From positions 62,001 through 126,000 of the forward strand of contig NZ_PNFF01000001.1 of assembly GCF_028888695.1 (NCBI RefSeq): 64,000 nucleotides of DNA, in the 5' to 3' direction. The notes beneath the pieces were generated by a model. That model searched no databases, was not told the DNA's origin, and was given only the letters and a program-made list of their open reading frames with translations. A program made the translations under genes and the position numbers. Of this stretch, positions 17,140 through 26,162 are shown in pieces (position 1 is the first letter of the stretch; every line of letters starts with the position of its first letter). Source of the DNA: Bacillus methanolicus. Lineage in GTDB: Bacteria > Bacillota > Bacilli > Bacillales > Cytobacillaceae.

Positions 17140-17751
17140 TTAAAGTTTACTGAAATGAGAATTTTTCAAAAATGGATTTTTTGCTAACAAAGGCGTTAGG
17201 AGTTCACTATTTCTTTCTTCTAATATCAAATAACGCATATAATTCTTATTTGAAGGAGAAGAAAAATATGAAAGGATTCTTTCCGTGGAAATAAGAGGAT
17301 TTGTTTTTTGAGGTGCAATATAAGCTGCGCAGCTGCTCCAACGGTAGTATTCGGGACTTTCAACCATTTTCGCTTCAACGGGGTTTAAGTGAATATACTT
17401 GCTTGCCTCCAACATATACCAATCGTCAAGTATTAATCTTGCCCAATATCTGTCTTGAAAGACATGTCCAATTAATTCAAACTTCTTGTTAAAATAAATA
17501 GCGTATCGGCTATTTATAATTCTCATTATGTCACTTAAAGGGGTTTCTTTTGTTTCTAGCTGGAGATGAATGTGGTTAGGCATTAGACAGTAAGTGTGGA
17601 GAATAAAGGGTAGTTTTTGCTGCGTTTCTTCTATTAGTCCAAGATACTTTAAATAATCCTTGTTGTCATAGAAGATTTCGGATTTTCTATTTCCGCGCAG
17701 AGTAATATGGTAAATAGCACCCGGGTACCATATTCTCGGTTTTCTAGGCAA
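17140..17751 (-). CDS. REP-associated tyrosine transposase (RAYT, Y1_Tnp family)
   Basis: 203 residues. The hallmarks are the start LPRKPRIWYPGAIYHITLRG, the HUH motif in CLMPNHIHLQLE, the region RYAIYFNKKF with the candidate catalytic tyrosine, then GHVFQDRYWARLI, YIHLNPVEAKMV and YYRWSSCAAY. These are the motifs of RAYT proteins, single-copy relatives of IS200/IS605 TnpA that mobilise REP palindromes in other bacteria. The TTG at 17751 is chosen because GGAAGGTGG lies five bases upstream and the family normally starts at this point. A longer open frame reaches 17856. No IS ends flank the gene, but two tandem repeat units begin about 110 bp upstream of the start. Confidence 0.88.
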   Translation of the reverse strand: MPRKPRIWYPGAIYHITLRGNRKSEIFYDNKDYLKYLGLIEETQQKLPFILHTYCLMPNHIHLQLETKETPLSDIMRIINSRYAIYFNKKFELIGHVFQDRYWARLILDDWYMLEASKYIHLNPVEAKMVESPEYYRWSSCAAYIAPQKTNPLISTERILSYFSSPSNKNYMRYLILEERNSELLTPLLAKNPFLKNSHFSKL

Positions 17752-17863
17752 TGAAACCACCTTCCTTTCAAATATTTGCAATACACTATTTCTCCATTGA
17801 TTCAAGAAATCCTTCTTGCAAAAAGAGAAGATAAAACAAACAAAGGCCGGTATCAAAACACTA

Positions 17864-17940
17864 ACACTTTAACGCATTAACGCAGAGCGGGCCAGACCCT
17901 CAGTGCTTTAACGCATTAACGCAGAGCGGGCCAGACCCCT
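17864..17940. repeat. Dispersed GGGCCAGACCC-type repeat, copy C (beside the RAYT gene)
   Basis: Two nearly identical tandem units 39 bp apart, cores GGGCCAGACCC at 17889-17899 and 17928-17938, each preceded by TTTAACGCATTAACGCAGAG. These are the cleanest tandem units in the window. They lie in the divergent region between the RAYT gene and lytS. Confidence 0.92.
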
Positions 17941-17962
17941 AATCTGAAAGGAATTGATTGAT

Positions 17963-19738
17963 GTGATTGAGCTTTTGTTTTTGATGCTTGAGCGGGTTGG
18001 TATTTTGATTATCATGGCGTTTTTGCTTTCGAGGATGAAATCATTTCGCCAAATCGTTCATAATGAACACAGGTTTAAAGAAAAAATGATCTTGATCGCC
18101 ATTTTCGGAACATTCGGAGTGATCAGCAACTATACGGGAGTTGAAATTGAGGAAGGATTGATTTCTTCCCGATCGTGGCAGACGGATGTCCATTACGACG
18201 GCGCTCTGGCCAACACAAGAATCATGGGAGTCGCCATCGGTGGATTACTCGGCGGACCTCTTGTCGGCTTGGGCGGTGGACTTATTGCCGGTCTGCATCG
18301 TCTGACACTTGGGGGCTTTACAGCTGCCGCATGTTCGATTTCAACGATTTTGGCCGGAATTGCGACCGGCCTGATTGGCAAGCGTTTCAACATTCAAAAA
18401 GAAAAATCACCATTGTGGGCGATGTCGATTGGAGTTTTGATGGAATGCATTCAAATGGGAATCATTCTTCTTATTGCAAGGCCTTTTGAATCTGCATACC
18501 ACCTTGTTGAAGTCATTGCCTTACCTATGATCACCATTAATGGGTTTGGAACGCTTGTCTTTATATTAATCATCCAAACGATACTTTTAGAAGAGGAAAA
18601 AACCCGTGCATTGCACACTCATAAAGCGTTGAACATCGCTGAGCAAACTCTTCCTTTTTTTCGCCAAGGGCTGAATGTTGAGTCTTGCCGGGAAGCAGCA
18701 GAAATTATTTTAAAATGTACGAATGCTGATGCCATATCGATAACGGATGAACATCTTGTTCTAGCTCATGTCGGCATTGCATCAGACCATCATAAACCAA
18801 TGGAAAGCCTGAGAACCCAATTAACAAAAAAAGTATTGGAGCAGGGAAGGATCATAAAAGCGAAAACACGTGAAGAAATCCAGTGCGTGAAAAAGGATTG
18901 CCCATTACAGGCAGCCTTAGTCATGCCGCTCAAAGCTCATAATCAAACGGTAGGAACGCTAAAACTATATTATTCTCATCCGGACAAGCTCGATCAGGCA
19001 GAGCAGGAGCTTGCGGAAGGGCTAAGCAGACTTTTTTCCACACAATTGGAGCTTGCAGAAGCCGAACTGCAGCGAAAGCTGTTAAAAGACGCAGAAATTA
19101 AAGCGCTGCAGGCCCAGGTCCATCCGCATTTCTTATTTAACGCAATTAATACGATCTCAAGTCTTATTCGAATAGACGCAGATAATGCAAGAAAGCTTTT
19201 AATTCAATTAAGTGTGTTTTTTAGAAGCAATCTTCAAGGGGCCAGACAAATGCTTATCCCACTTGAGAAGGAGATTGAACATGTAGAAGCATATTTGTCG
19301 TTGGAACAAGCCCGTTTTCCGGAAAAGTACACAGTCAAGATCGAAATTGATCCATCCTTAAAAAAAGTATATGTTCCGCCTTTTACTCTCCAGCCTTTAG
19401 TTGAAAATGCCATCCGCCATGCTTTTGCAAAAAGCAAAAAGGGCGAAGTCACCATAAAGGGCTGGTCTGAAAATGGAAAAATGATTCTAACAACGGATGA
19501 CAATGGAAGGGGAGTTCCGCCGGAACTTTTAAGTTCACTTGGGAATACAACGATAAAATCTTCTAATGGAACGGGAACTGCATTGTGGAACATAAAAAAG
19601 CGGATCGAAGAAATTTTTGGGCCTGATGGGGCTTTTATAATTGAAAGCGAGCCTGAAGCGGGCACAAAGGTTACAATTACCCTTCCACTTGTACAAACGA
19701 AGGAGAGTGAGGAATATGCTAAAGGTTTTTATCGTTGA
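17963..19738 (+). CDS. lytS: Sensor histidine kinase LytS
   Basis: 591 residues, close to B. subtilis LytS (593). Five or six N-terminal helices form the 5TM_5TMR_LYT sensor with the glycine-rich GVAIGGLLGGPLVGLGGG, followed by a GAF domain (about 225-365). The kinase domain has the phospho-acceptor in QVHPHFLFNAINTISSL and the ATP-binding motifs VENAIRHAF and DDNGRGVP. LytS senses extracellular pyruvate in Bacillus. The GTG at 17963 is preferred because AAAGGA lies 10 nt upstream, whereas the in-frame TTG at 17954 is too close to it. lytT overlaps by 23 bp, and cstA follows. Confidence 0.92.
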   Translation: MIELLFLMLERVGILIIMAFLLSRMKSFRQIVHNEHRFKEKMILIAIFGTFGVISNYTGVEIEEGLISSRSWQTDVHYDGALANTRIMGVAIGGLLGGPLVGLGGGLIAGLHRLTLGGFTAAACSISTILAGIATGLIGKRFNIQKEKSPLWAMSIGVLMECIQMGIILLIARPFESAYHLVEVIALPMITINGFGTLVFILIIQTILLEEEKTRALHTHKALNIAEQTLPFFRQGLNVESCREAAEIILKCTNADAISITDEHLVLAHVGIASDHHKPMESLRTQLTKKVLEQGRIIKAKTREEIQCVKKDCPLQAALVMPLKAHNQTVGTLKLYYSHPDKLDQAEQELAEGLSRLFSTQLELAEAELQRKLLKDAEIKALQAQVHPHFLFNAINTISSLIRIDADNARKLLIQLSVFFRSNLQGARQMLIPLEKEIEHVEAYLSLEQARFPEKYTVKIEIDPSLKKVYVPPFTLQPLVENAIRHAFAKSKKGEVTIKGWSENGKMILTTDDNGRGVPPELLSSLGNTTIKSSNGTGTALWNIKKRIEEIFGPDGAFIIESEPEAGTKVTITLPLVQTKESEEYAKGFYR

Positions 19739-20456
19739 TGATGAACCTCTGGCTAGGGATGAGCTGGCATATTTGCTTCGGAGGACAAAAGAGGTAGAAA
19801 TAGTTGGAGAGGCAGACAATGTCGCAGCTGCTTTGGAACAAATCAAAATGGTAGAGTCAGATGTTATTTTTCTAGATATACAGCTCGCTGATGAAAGCGG
19901 CTTGGATATTGCCCAAAAGATGTTTGAACTTGACCGCCGGCCTGAAATTGTTTTTGCAACCGCTTATGACGATCATGCTCTAAAAGCATTTGAGTTAAAT
20001 GCGGCCGATTATATATTAAAGCCTTTTGATGAAATACGGGTTAAGCAAACAATTGAAAAATTGAACAAGCTATTTAAAAAACGGGAAGAAAAGCAGGAGG
20101 TTATGCAAAAATCGTTTAATAAGGACCGGACGGAAAAACTGGCTATAAACGTTGAAAATAAAATTGTTTTGATTAACATTAAAGATATTTTATATATTTG
20201 CACGATTGAAGGAAAGACAGTGATTAAAGCAAATAACAAAAAATATCAGGTTGCCGAGCCACTCGTTACATTTGAGCGGAAGCTTCAAAACACCCCGATT
20301 ATCCGTGTTCACAGGGCCTACCTTGTTAACCTGAATGCCATTACGGAAATTGAGCCGTGGTTTCATTCCACATATAACTTAATCATGCAAGATGGTGAAA
20401 AAGTTCCAGTCAGCCGGACATATACAAAAGAACTTAAGGAGCTACTTGGATTTTGA
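19716..20456 (+). CDS. lytT: LytTR-type response regulator LytT
   Basis: 246 residues. The receiver domain has the acidic pair VDDEPLARDE, the phospho-acceptor in VIFLDIQLADESG and the Lys in YILKPFDE. A LytTR DNA-binding domain occupies the last 100 residues (ILYICTIEGKTVI, then IRVHRAYLVNL and VPVSRTYTKEL). The ATG at 19716 lies inside the end of lytS with AGGAGAGTGAGG upstream. In B. subtilis the orthologue activates the pyruvate transporter genes pftAB. Here the adjacent target candidate is cstA, 200 bp downstream. Confidence 0.92.
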   Translation: MLKVFIVDDEPLARDELAYLLRRTKEVEIVGEADNVAAALEQIKMVESDVIFLDIQLADESGLDIAQKMFELDRRPEIVFATAYDDHALKAFELNAADYILKPFDEIRVKQTIEKLNKLFKKREEKQEVMQKSFNKDRTEKLAINVENKIVLINIKDILYICTIEGKTVIKANNKKYQVAEPLVTFERKLQNTPIIRVHRAYLVNLNAITEIEPWFHSTYNLIMQDGEKVPVSRTYTKELKELLGF

Positions 20457-20659
20457 TAAAGTGCGGGTACAAAATATTCACAATACACAACAAAATTATG
20501 AAAAAAGAGTATTGCCTGTAAGCCAAAATTCATTTTTGCATTTCAATATTATAATCTTGCTTTCCAGCCCTCCATTTTAGCATTTTGACATGAAAATCGT
20601 TTATGAATGTTTTCATCAGGTATGATGAACTTAAAGAATAAATGGAGGTTAAAGAAAAA

Positions 20660-22453
20660 ATGAATGCGGTTACAATTGTTATCGGTTCTATTTGTATTTT
20701 AATGATCGCTTACCGTCTATATGGAACATTTATGGCGGTGAAAGTCATGAAGCTGGATGATTCAAAAGCTACTCCGGCACATGAGTTAAGCGATGGCAAG
20801 GATTATGTTCCAACAAATAAATGGGTTACGTTTGGGCATCACTTTGCAGCAATTGCCGCAGCAGGTCCTCTTGTTGGGCCGATTTTGGCAGCGCAATTCG
20901 GATATTTGCCTGGACTCGTCTGGCTTTTAATCGGTGCGGTAATTGGTGGAGCCGTTCATGATGCGGTCGTTTTATTTGCATCAATGCGGAAAAAAGGGAA
21001 ATCACTTTCTGAAGTTGCAAAAGAAGAATTGGGGCCTGTGGCCGGTTTTTGTACTGGTCTAGCCATGTTGTTCATCATCACGATAACAATGGCCGGTCTT
21101 TCTATGGTTGTCCTTCACGCTCTTGAAAATAACCCTTGGGGAACTTTCGCCGTTGGAATTACGATTCCGATTGCAATGGGAGTAGGAATATTTTATAAAA
21201 AGACAGGCAATTTAAAACTTGCATCGACTGTTGGATTTATACTTCTAATGATTGGGGTCTTGATGGGTCCTTCCATTCAAGAAACGGCTCTTGGGAAAAT
21301 GCTGACTTTTGATTCAAAAACATTAGCAATTATTCTTCCTGTTTATGCTTTCTTTGCGGCAGCTCTGCCGGTGTGGTTGTTGCTTGCACCGCGTGATTAT
21401 TTAAGCAGTTTTATGAAAATAGGTGTATTTATAGCGTTAATTGTCGGTGTGTTTATTATCAATCCATCGATTGAAATGCCTGCTGTAACTAAATTTATTA
21501 ACGGCGGCGGTCCTATTTTGGCCGGTCCTGTCTGGCCGTTCATTTCAATAACAATTGCGTGTGGTGCGATTTCCGGATTCCATGCTTTTATTGGTTCCGG
21601 GACAACACCGAAAATGCTTGACCGCTGGAGCGACATTAAAGTTGTTGGATTTGGCGCAATGCTTGTTGAAAGTCTAGTTGGGATTATGGCATTAGTTGCT
21701 GCAACGTCGCTTCAGCCTGCTGATTACTTTGCGATTAACTCAACTCCGGAAGTATTTAAAACACTTGGAATGAATGTTGCTCATTTGCCTGAATTAAGCA
21801 AGGAAATTGGTTTGGATCTTGAAGGCAGAACTGGCGGTGCTGTAACACTGGCGGTTGGGATGACGTATATTTTTACAAAAATACCATGGTTCAGCCATCT
21901 TGCTTCTTATTTCTTCCAGTTTGTCATTATGTTTGAAGCGGTTTTCATTTTAACAGCAATTGACGCCGGAACACGTGTTGCCCGTTATTTAATTCAGGAT
22001 TTCTTCGGTGAGTTATATAAGCCGTTGAAAAAAGTCGACTCGATTCCTGGTTCCATTTTTGCCAGTGCATTGGCATGCTTTATGTGGGGATACCTCCTGT
22101 ATTCAGGAGATATTGGTTCCGTTTGGGCCTTGTTCGGGGTTTCAAACCAGCTGATGGCATCAATCGGTTTGATTGTTGGAGCTACCGTTATTTTGAAAAT
22201 TGCGGATAAACGAAGATATATGCTTACATGCCTCGTTCCGTTAGGTTATTTATTCTTAACTGTAAATTATGCAGGGTATTGGATGATAACGAATGTTTAC
22301 TTGAATCCGGCAGCAGCTGGATACAGTGTGCTAAACGGTATTTTATCCATCATCATGTTGGCTCTTGGGGTTATTATCATGGTAACAGCCATCAAAAAAT
22401 GGGTTGAAATTTGGAATTCGCCGCAAGCTCGATTGGAAGCAAAAGCCGCGTAA
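20660..22453 (+). CDS. cstA: Carbon starvation protein CstA, putative pyruvate transporter
   Basis: 597 residues with many membrane helices. Family motifs include VTFGHHFAAIAAAGPLVGP, GAVIGGAVHDAVVLF, SGFHAFIGSGTTPKML and DAGTRVARYLIQDF. CstA and its E. coli relative BtsT take up pyruvate and, by earlier reports, peptides. The ATG at 20660 is chosen because GGAGG (20644-20648) lies upstream. A nearer in-frame ATG at 20642 would put that ribosome binding site inside the gene. The intergenic region to lytT shows TATGAT at 20621-20626 without a good -35, as expected for an activated promoter. Control by LytST is inferred from the arrangement. Confidence 0.9.
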   Translation: MNAVTIVIGSICILMIAYRLYGTFMAVKVMKLDDSKATPAHELSDGKDYVPTNKWVTFGHHFAAIAAAGPLVGPILAAQFGYLPGLVWLLIGAVIGGAVHDAVVLFASMRKKGKSLSEVAKEELGPVAGFCTGLAMLFIITITMAGLSMVVLHALENNPWGTFAVGITIPIAMGVGIFYKKTGNLKLASTVGFILLMIGVLMGPSIQETALGKMLTFDSKTLAIILPVYAFFAAALPVWLLLAPRDYLSSFMKIGVFIALIVGVFIINPSIEMPAVTKFINGGGPILAGPVWPFISITIACGAISGFHAFIGSGTTPKMLDRWSDIKVVGFGAMLVESLVGIMALVAATSLQPADYFAINSTPEVFKTLGMNVAHLPELSKEIGLDLEGRTGGAVTLAVGMTYIFTKIPWFSHLASYFFQFVIMFEAVFILTAIDAGTRVARYLIQDFFGELYKPLKKVDSIPGSIFASALACFMWGYLLYSGDIGSVWALFGVSNQLMASIGLIVGATVILKIADKRRYMLTCLVPLGYLFLTVNYAGYWMITNVYLNPAAAGYSVLNGILSIIMLALGVIIMVTAIKKWVEIWNSPQARLEAKAA

Positions 22454-22492
22454 ATTTAAAGAAAAAAATGAGCCTCAAATGGCTGACTGATA

Positions 22493-22538
22493 AGGGTCTG
22501 ACTCTCTCCTTTGTATTGGAGGGGTCTGACCCTTTTTA
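22493..22538 (+). terminator. cstA terminator built on the dispersed repeat core (copy D)
   Basis: AAGGGTC / GACCCTT outer arms and CTCTCC / GGAGGG inner arms form a branched-free hairpin followed by TTTTTA. Both arms contain the repeat core (GGGTCTGAC and GGGTCTGACCC at 22522-22532). A member of the GGGCCAGACCC family seems to serve as a transcription terminator here. Confidence 0.6.
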
Positions 22539-22680
22539 TATTTAAAAATAAATAATGTTAGATTACAAATATTATTTTTGAAAATATTGACTATTATTTG
22601 AACTTTTTTAAAAATTATTGCTTTTTTACAAAAAAATTATTATTATCTCAATATAGAAAACCACGAAAAATGTCGAATGT

Positions 22681-22695
22681 TGTTTTCTGAAAATT
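22681..22695. promoter_or_regulatory. CodY-like box upstream of the amino acid permease
   Basis: TGTTTTCTGAAAATT matches the CodY consensus AATTTTCWGAAAATT at 13 of 15 positions and ends 25 bp before the start codon. CodY would repress uptake when branched-chain amino acids and GTP are plentiful. Confidence 0.55.
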
Positions 22696-22719
22696 ATGAC
22701 ATATATACGGAGGTCTTTT

Positions 22720-24135
22720 ATGAGCTTATTTAGAAAAAAATCGATTGACGCTCTTTTAAGAGAAACTGACCAAAAGGAAGTTTCTTTGAAAAAAGATTTA
22801 GGTGCTTTTGATCTAACAATGCTTGGGATCGGCGCCATTATTGGAACAGGTATTTTCGTACTGACCGGAGTTGCAGCTGCTAAACATGCAGGGCCCGCTC
22901 TTGTTCTTTCTTTTGTATTATCCGGATTGGCGTGCGTATTTGCAGCTCTTTGTTACGCTGAATTTGCTTCAACGGTTCCGGTCTCAGGAAGTGCATATAC
23001 GTACAGTTATGCAACATTTGGTGAATTAATTGCTTGGGTATTGGGATGGGATCTGATTTTAGAATATGGTCTTGCTTCGTCAGCCGTCGCCAGCGGGTGG
23101 TCAGGATATTTTCAGGGCCTGCTTGCCGGATTTGGTCTAGAGCTTCCAAAAGCTTTGACGAGTGCTTATGACCCGGCAAAAGGAACTTTTATTGATGTTC
23201 CTGCTATCTTGATAGTTTTTTTAATCACATTGCTTTTAACTCAGGGTGTAAAAAAGTCAGCACGCTTTAATGCGATTATGGTTTTTATCAAAGTTGCTGT
23301 CGTCTTAATGTTTATCGGTGTCGGTGTTTGGTATGTTAAACCGGAAAACTGGGTTCCGTTTATGCCATTCGGCTTTTCAGGAGTCACTGCAGGAGCTGCA
23401 ACTGTATTTTTTGCTTATATAGGCTTTGATGCGGTATCAACGGCAGCGGAAGAAGTACGAAACCCGCAGCGGAATATGCCAATTGGAATTATTGCGTCTT
23501 TAGCAATTTGTACATTACTTTATATTATCGTTTCCTTAATTCTAACGGGTATCGTTCCTTATGAACACCTCAATGTAAAAAACCCGGTTGCATTTGCTCT
23601 TAATTATATTAACCAAGATTGGGTTGCCGGATTTATTTCTTTAGGTGCTATCACAGGTATCACGACAGTACTGCTTGCGATGATGTATGGACAAACTCGC
23701 CTGTTTTATGCAATCAGCCGTGATGGTTTACTTCCAAAAGTTTTATCTCGTGTTGATAAAAAGAAACAAACACCTGTTATTAATTCCTGGATTACGTGCC
23801 TTATTGTCTCGTTTTTTGCAGGTGTTGTTCCATTAAACAAACTTGCTGAATTAACAAACATTGGTACATTATTCGCGTTTATGACTGTGTCAATCGGTAT
23901 TTTGTATCTTCGTAAAGCGAAAATTTCTTCTGGAAGAGGATTCAAAGTGCCATTTGTTCCGTTGATTCCTATATTGGCATTTTTATTCTGCGGATATCTT
24001 ACCCTTCAATTGCCGTCTACAACATGGATCAGTTTCGTTTCATGGCTTGTAATTGGTCTAGTAATCTATTTTGTATACGGAAGAAAACACAGCACATTAA
24101 ATAACACAACAATCTTAGAAAGAAAAGTCGGTTAA
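22720..24135 (+). CDS. yfnA: APC-family amino acid permease (YfnA/cationic amino acid transporter type)
   Basis: 471 residues and about 12 membrane helices. The substrate-binding motif of helix 1 (GIGAIIGTGIFVLTGVAA) and helix 6 (FFAYIGFDAVSTAAEEVRNPQ) place it in the CAT subfamily with Bacillus YfnA and Geobacillus ApcT. These are proton-coupled amino acid importers in the cell membrane. The ATG at 22720 follows CGGAGGTC by six bases. An upstream in-frame ATG at 22696 would include that site. A CodY-like box lies just upstream, and a perfect terminator palindrome follows. Confidence 0.85.
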   Translation: MSLFRKKSIDALLRETDQKEVSLKKDLGAFDLTMLGIGAIIGTGIFVLTGVAAAKHAGPALVLSFVLSGLACVFAALCYAEFASTVPVSGSAYTYSYATFGELIAWVLGWDLILEYGLASSAVASGWSGYFQGLLAGFGLELPKALTSAYDPAKGTFIDVPAILIVFLITLLLTQGVKKSARFNAIMVFIKVAVVLMFIGVGVWYVKPENWVPFMPFGFSGVTAGAATVFFAYIGFDAVSTAAEEVRNPQRNMPIGIIASLAICTLLYIIVSLILTGIVPYEHLNVKNPVAFALNYINQDWVAGFISLGAITGITTVLLAMMYGQTRLFYAISRDGLLPKVLSRVDKKKQTPVINSWITCLIVSFFAGVVPLNKLAELTNIGTLFAFMTVSIGILYLRKAKISSGRGFKVPFVPLIPILAFLFCGYLTLQLPSTTWISFVSWLVIGLVIYFVYGRKHSTLNNTTILERKVG

Positions 24136-24140
24136 AAGCA

Positions 24141-24174
24141 AAAAAGCTTGCAGAAGTACTTCTGCAAGCTTTTT
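24141..24174 (+). terminator. Strong terminator after the amino acid permease
   Basis: Perfect 34-bp palindrome centred on AAGTACTT, arms AAAAAGCTTGCAG / CTGCAAGCTTTTT, with a T-run on both strands. Confidence 0.9.
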
Positions 24175-24183
24175 CATTGTTGA

Positions 24184-24256
24184 AGGGGTCAGACCCTTAA
24201 TGCTGTACCGCGTTAAAGTACTGCGGGCCAGACCCTCATCGCAGTAACGCGTTAAT
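24184..24256. repeat. Dispersed GGGCCAGACCC-type repeat, copy E
   Basis: Cores GGGTCAGACCC at 24186-24196 and GGGCCAGACCC at 24225-24235, 39 bp apart, with the tail AACGCGTTAAT reaching 24252. The TAA stop of the DUF711 gene (24252-24254, minus strand) is formed by this tail. Confidence 0.88.
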
Positions 24257-25613
24257 TGATTAGAGATTGTAGTGGGGCTGGAATTCTGCCGCCCCGCTGA
24301 ATAAGTTTTTCTGATTGAAATGGATTTACGCCTATTACCGGGGCACGGCCGAGAAGCCCGCCAAATTCGACGATATCTCCTTCACGTTTACCGGGAACAG
24401 GAATGACTCTGACTGCTGTTGTTTTTTTGTTGATCATTCCGATCGCCATTTCATCAGCGATAATTGCGGATAGGGTGGAAGGAGTTACATCTCCTGTCAG
24501 TGCAATCATGTCAAGGCCGACAGAGCATACGCAAGTCATCGCTTCAAGTTTTGACAAAGATAGCGCGCCATCAAGGATTCCCCGGATCATTCCATTATCT
24601 TCACTGACCGGGATAAATGCGCCGCTTAACCCGCCAACGTAGGAGCTTGCCATCGCGCCGCCTTTTTTCACCGCATCGTTCATGAGTGCCAGTGCCGCAA
24701 TCGTTCCATGTGTTCCAACTCGTTCAAGGCCAATTTCTTCTAAAATTTCTGCGACACTGTCATTCATCGCATTTGTCGGTGCAAGGGATAAGTCCATAAT
24801 GCCAAAAGGAACTCCCAAGCGTTCAGCGACGACCCGCCCGATTAATTCTCCTGCTCTCGTAATTTTGAAGGCTGTTTTCTTAATAATTTCAGATACTTGG
24901 CCAAGATCTGCTTCAGGATGGCGCTTCAATGCATTTAATACAACACCCGGCCCGCTGACCCCTACATTTATCACGGCTTCTCCTTCACCGGCGCCATGGA
25001 AAGCTCCAGCCATAAACGGATTATCCTCAACAGGATTACAAAAAACTACGAGTTTTGCACAGGCGATCCCGTTCCGATCGCTTGTTTTTTCTGCGGCTTC
25101 CTTTATAATCAATCCAAGCTGGCGCACTGCATCCATATTGATGCCGGTTCTGGTGGTTGCGACGGATACGGAAGCACAAACACGTTCTGTTACACTCAAT
25201 GCCTCTGGAAGGGCAGCGAGCAGTGTGTGATCTCCTTTCGAAAAACCTTTATGTACAAGGGCTGAAAATCCACCGATAAAATCAACGCCAAGGTTGCGAG
25301 CAGCAAGGTCAAGTGTTTTTGCAAGCTCAACGGCCTGTTCAACTGAAGCATTGCCGAGAATTTCTGCAATTGGAGTAATTGAAATTCGCTTATTAATAAT
25401 CGGAATGCCGAATTCTTTTTCCACTTCCTCAGCAGTAGATTTCAAATTCTGGGCAAAACTCATGATTTTCTCATAGACAAGTTGATTCATTTTTTCGAAA
25501 TTAGAATCCGTACAGTCACGAAGGCTGATTCCCATTGTAACGGTTCGAATATCGAGGTTTTCCATTTGAACCATTCGGATCGTTTGGAGCATTTCATCCA
25601 TTGCAATCGTCAT
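24252..25613 (-). CDS. PFL-like/DUF711 (UPF0210) family protein
   Basis: 453 residues, near full length for UPF0210. Typical segments are [18 protein letters not shown] at the start, ISITPIAE and [12 protein letters not shown] in the first half, and [21 protein letters not shown] in the middle. The family has a fold related to pyruvate formate-lyase, but the catalytic glycyl-radical and cysteine pair are not evident, and no reaction is established. The ATG has AAGGAGAG upstream. An ACT-domain gene precedes it in the same operon, a pairing seen widely in Firmicutes. A glycine riboswitch heads the operon, suggesting a link to glycine or serine metabolism. Confidence 0.85.
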   Translation of the reverse strand: MTIAMDEMLQTIRMVQMENLDIRTVTMGISLRDCTDSNFEKMNQLVYEKIMSFAQNLKSTAEEVEKEFGIPIINKRISITPIAEILGNASVEQAVELAKTLDLAARNLGVDFIGGFSALVHKGFSKGDHTLLAALPEALSVTERVCASVSVATTRTGINMDAVRQLGLIIKEAAEKTSDRNGIACAKLVVFCNPVEDNPFMAGAFHGAGEGEAVINVGVSGPGVVLNALKRHPEADLGQVSEIIKKTAFKITRAGELIGRVVAERLGVPFGIMDLSLAPTNAMNDSVAEILEEIGLERVGTHGTIAALALMNDAVKKGGAMASSYVGGLSGAFIPVSEDNGMIRGILDGALSLSKLEAMTCVCSVGLDMIALTGDVTPSTLSAIIADEMAIGMINKKTTAVRVIPVPGKREGDIVEFGGLLGRAPVIGVNPFQSEKLIQRGGRIPAPLQSLIN

Positions 25614-25632
25614 TAGAATCTCTCCTTAAAAG

Positions 25633-25908
25633 TTATATCCGATGCATTGCCTGAAAAATTTCTTCAAGTTGAATATTTATTTTTAAACCCATTTCATCTC
25701 CCAGATCATTGAATTGCGTGCGTAATGTATCTAAATTTTCGATTCCGGAAACATCAACTATCATCATCATCGTAAAAAATTCCTGAAGGATCGTCTGGCT
25801 AATGTCGAGAATATTAATTCTATTCTCGGCGAGAATCGTCGTCACTTTCGCAATAATACCAACCTGGTCTTTCCCGATAACACTTACAACAGCACGTCTT
25901 TTTTCCAT
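25633..25908 (-). CDS. ACT-domain protein, UPF0237 family
   Basis: 91 residues forming one ACT domain (RAVVSVIGKDQVGIIAKVTTILAE, then ILDISQTILQEFFTMMMIVD). ACT domains bind small effectors, usually amino acids such as glycine or serine. The ATG at 25908 follows GAGGTGGAG. A longer open frame to 25959 runs into the riboswitch terminator and is rejected. The gene is 19 bp upstream of the DUF711 gene and is probably its regulatory subunit or sensor. The pair lies behind a glycine riboswitch. Confidence 0.85.
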   Translation of the reverse strand: MEKRRAVVSVIGKDQVGIIAKVTTILAENRINILDISQTILQEFFTMMMIVDVSGIENLDTLRTQFNDLGDEMGLKINIQLEEIFQAMHRI

Positions 25909-25938
25909 AAACTCCACCTCTTCACTTTTTGTAATAAC

Positions 25939-25966
25939 AAAAAAGATTGGATGATTCATCCAATCT
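25939..25966 (-). terminator. Terminator of the glycine riboswitch expression platform
   Basis: On the minus strand GATTGGATGA / TCATCCAATC is followed by TTTTTT, about 31 bp before the ACT gene start. Glycine binding to the upstream aptamer presumably controls its formation. Confidence 0.85.
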
Positions 25967-25976
25967 CAACAAATAA

Positions 25977-26060
25977 GAAGAGTGCAGTTTTCCACTCTTC
26001 TGTCCTTTTGCCTGAGATTGTGAATCCTTCGGCGCCGCAATCGTGCGGTCTCTCCAGAAG
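25977..26060 (-). promoter_or_regulatory. Glycine riboswitch (single aptamer)
   Basis: The minus strand holds the conserved glycine aptamer blocks: GGAGAGACC, GGCGCCGAAGGA and CTCAGGCAAAAGGACAG, closed by a P1 helix CTTCTG / CAGAAG (26055-26060 with 25997-26002). A second hairpin, GAAGAGTG / CACTCTTC (25977-26000), follows at once and shares bases with P1, so the two are mutually exclusive. It may be the remnant (ghost) partner aptamer of a singlet riboswitch. The regulated operon encodes the ACT and DUF711 proteins. Confidence 0.9.
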
Positions 26061-26122
26061 CTGCTCCAGTTATAGTTTTACCCACAACCTTCATCGCCTG
26101 CTTTATTAAGTTAATTATAAAG

Positions 26123-26152
26123 ATAGTATCAGTATAATGCCGGTTCGGTCAA
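26123..26152 (-). promoter_or_regulatory. Predicted promoter of the glycine riboswitch operon
   Basis: On the minus strand TTGACC and TACTAT are separated by 18 bp, placing a transcript start about 55 bp before the aptamer. Confidence 0.5.
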
Positions 26153-26162
26153 TAAAAATTTT

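Noticed and set aside
17752-17856. 35-residue N-terminal extension of the RAYT protein
   Set aside because: RAYTs start at the LPRKPR motif and a ribosome binding site directly precedes the TTG at 17751.
20591-20615. cre site upstream of cstA (TGAAAATCGTTTATGA)
   Set aside because: One base too long and lacking the central CG at the right spacing; not counted as a CcpA site.
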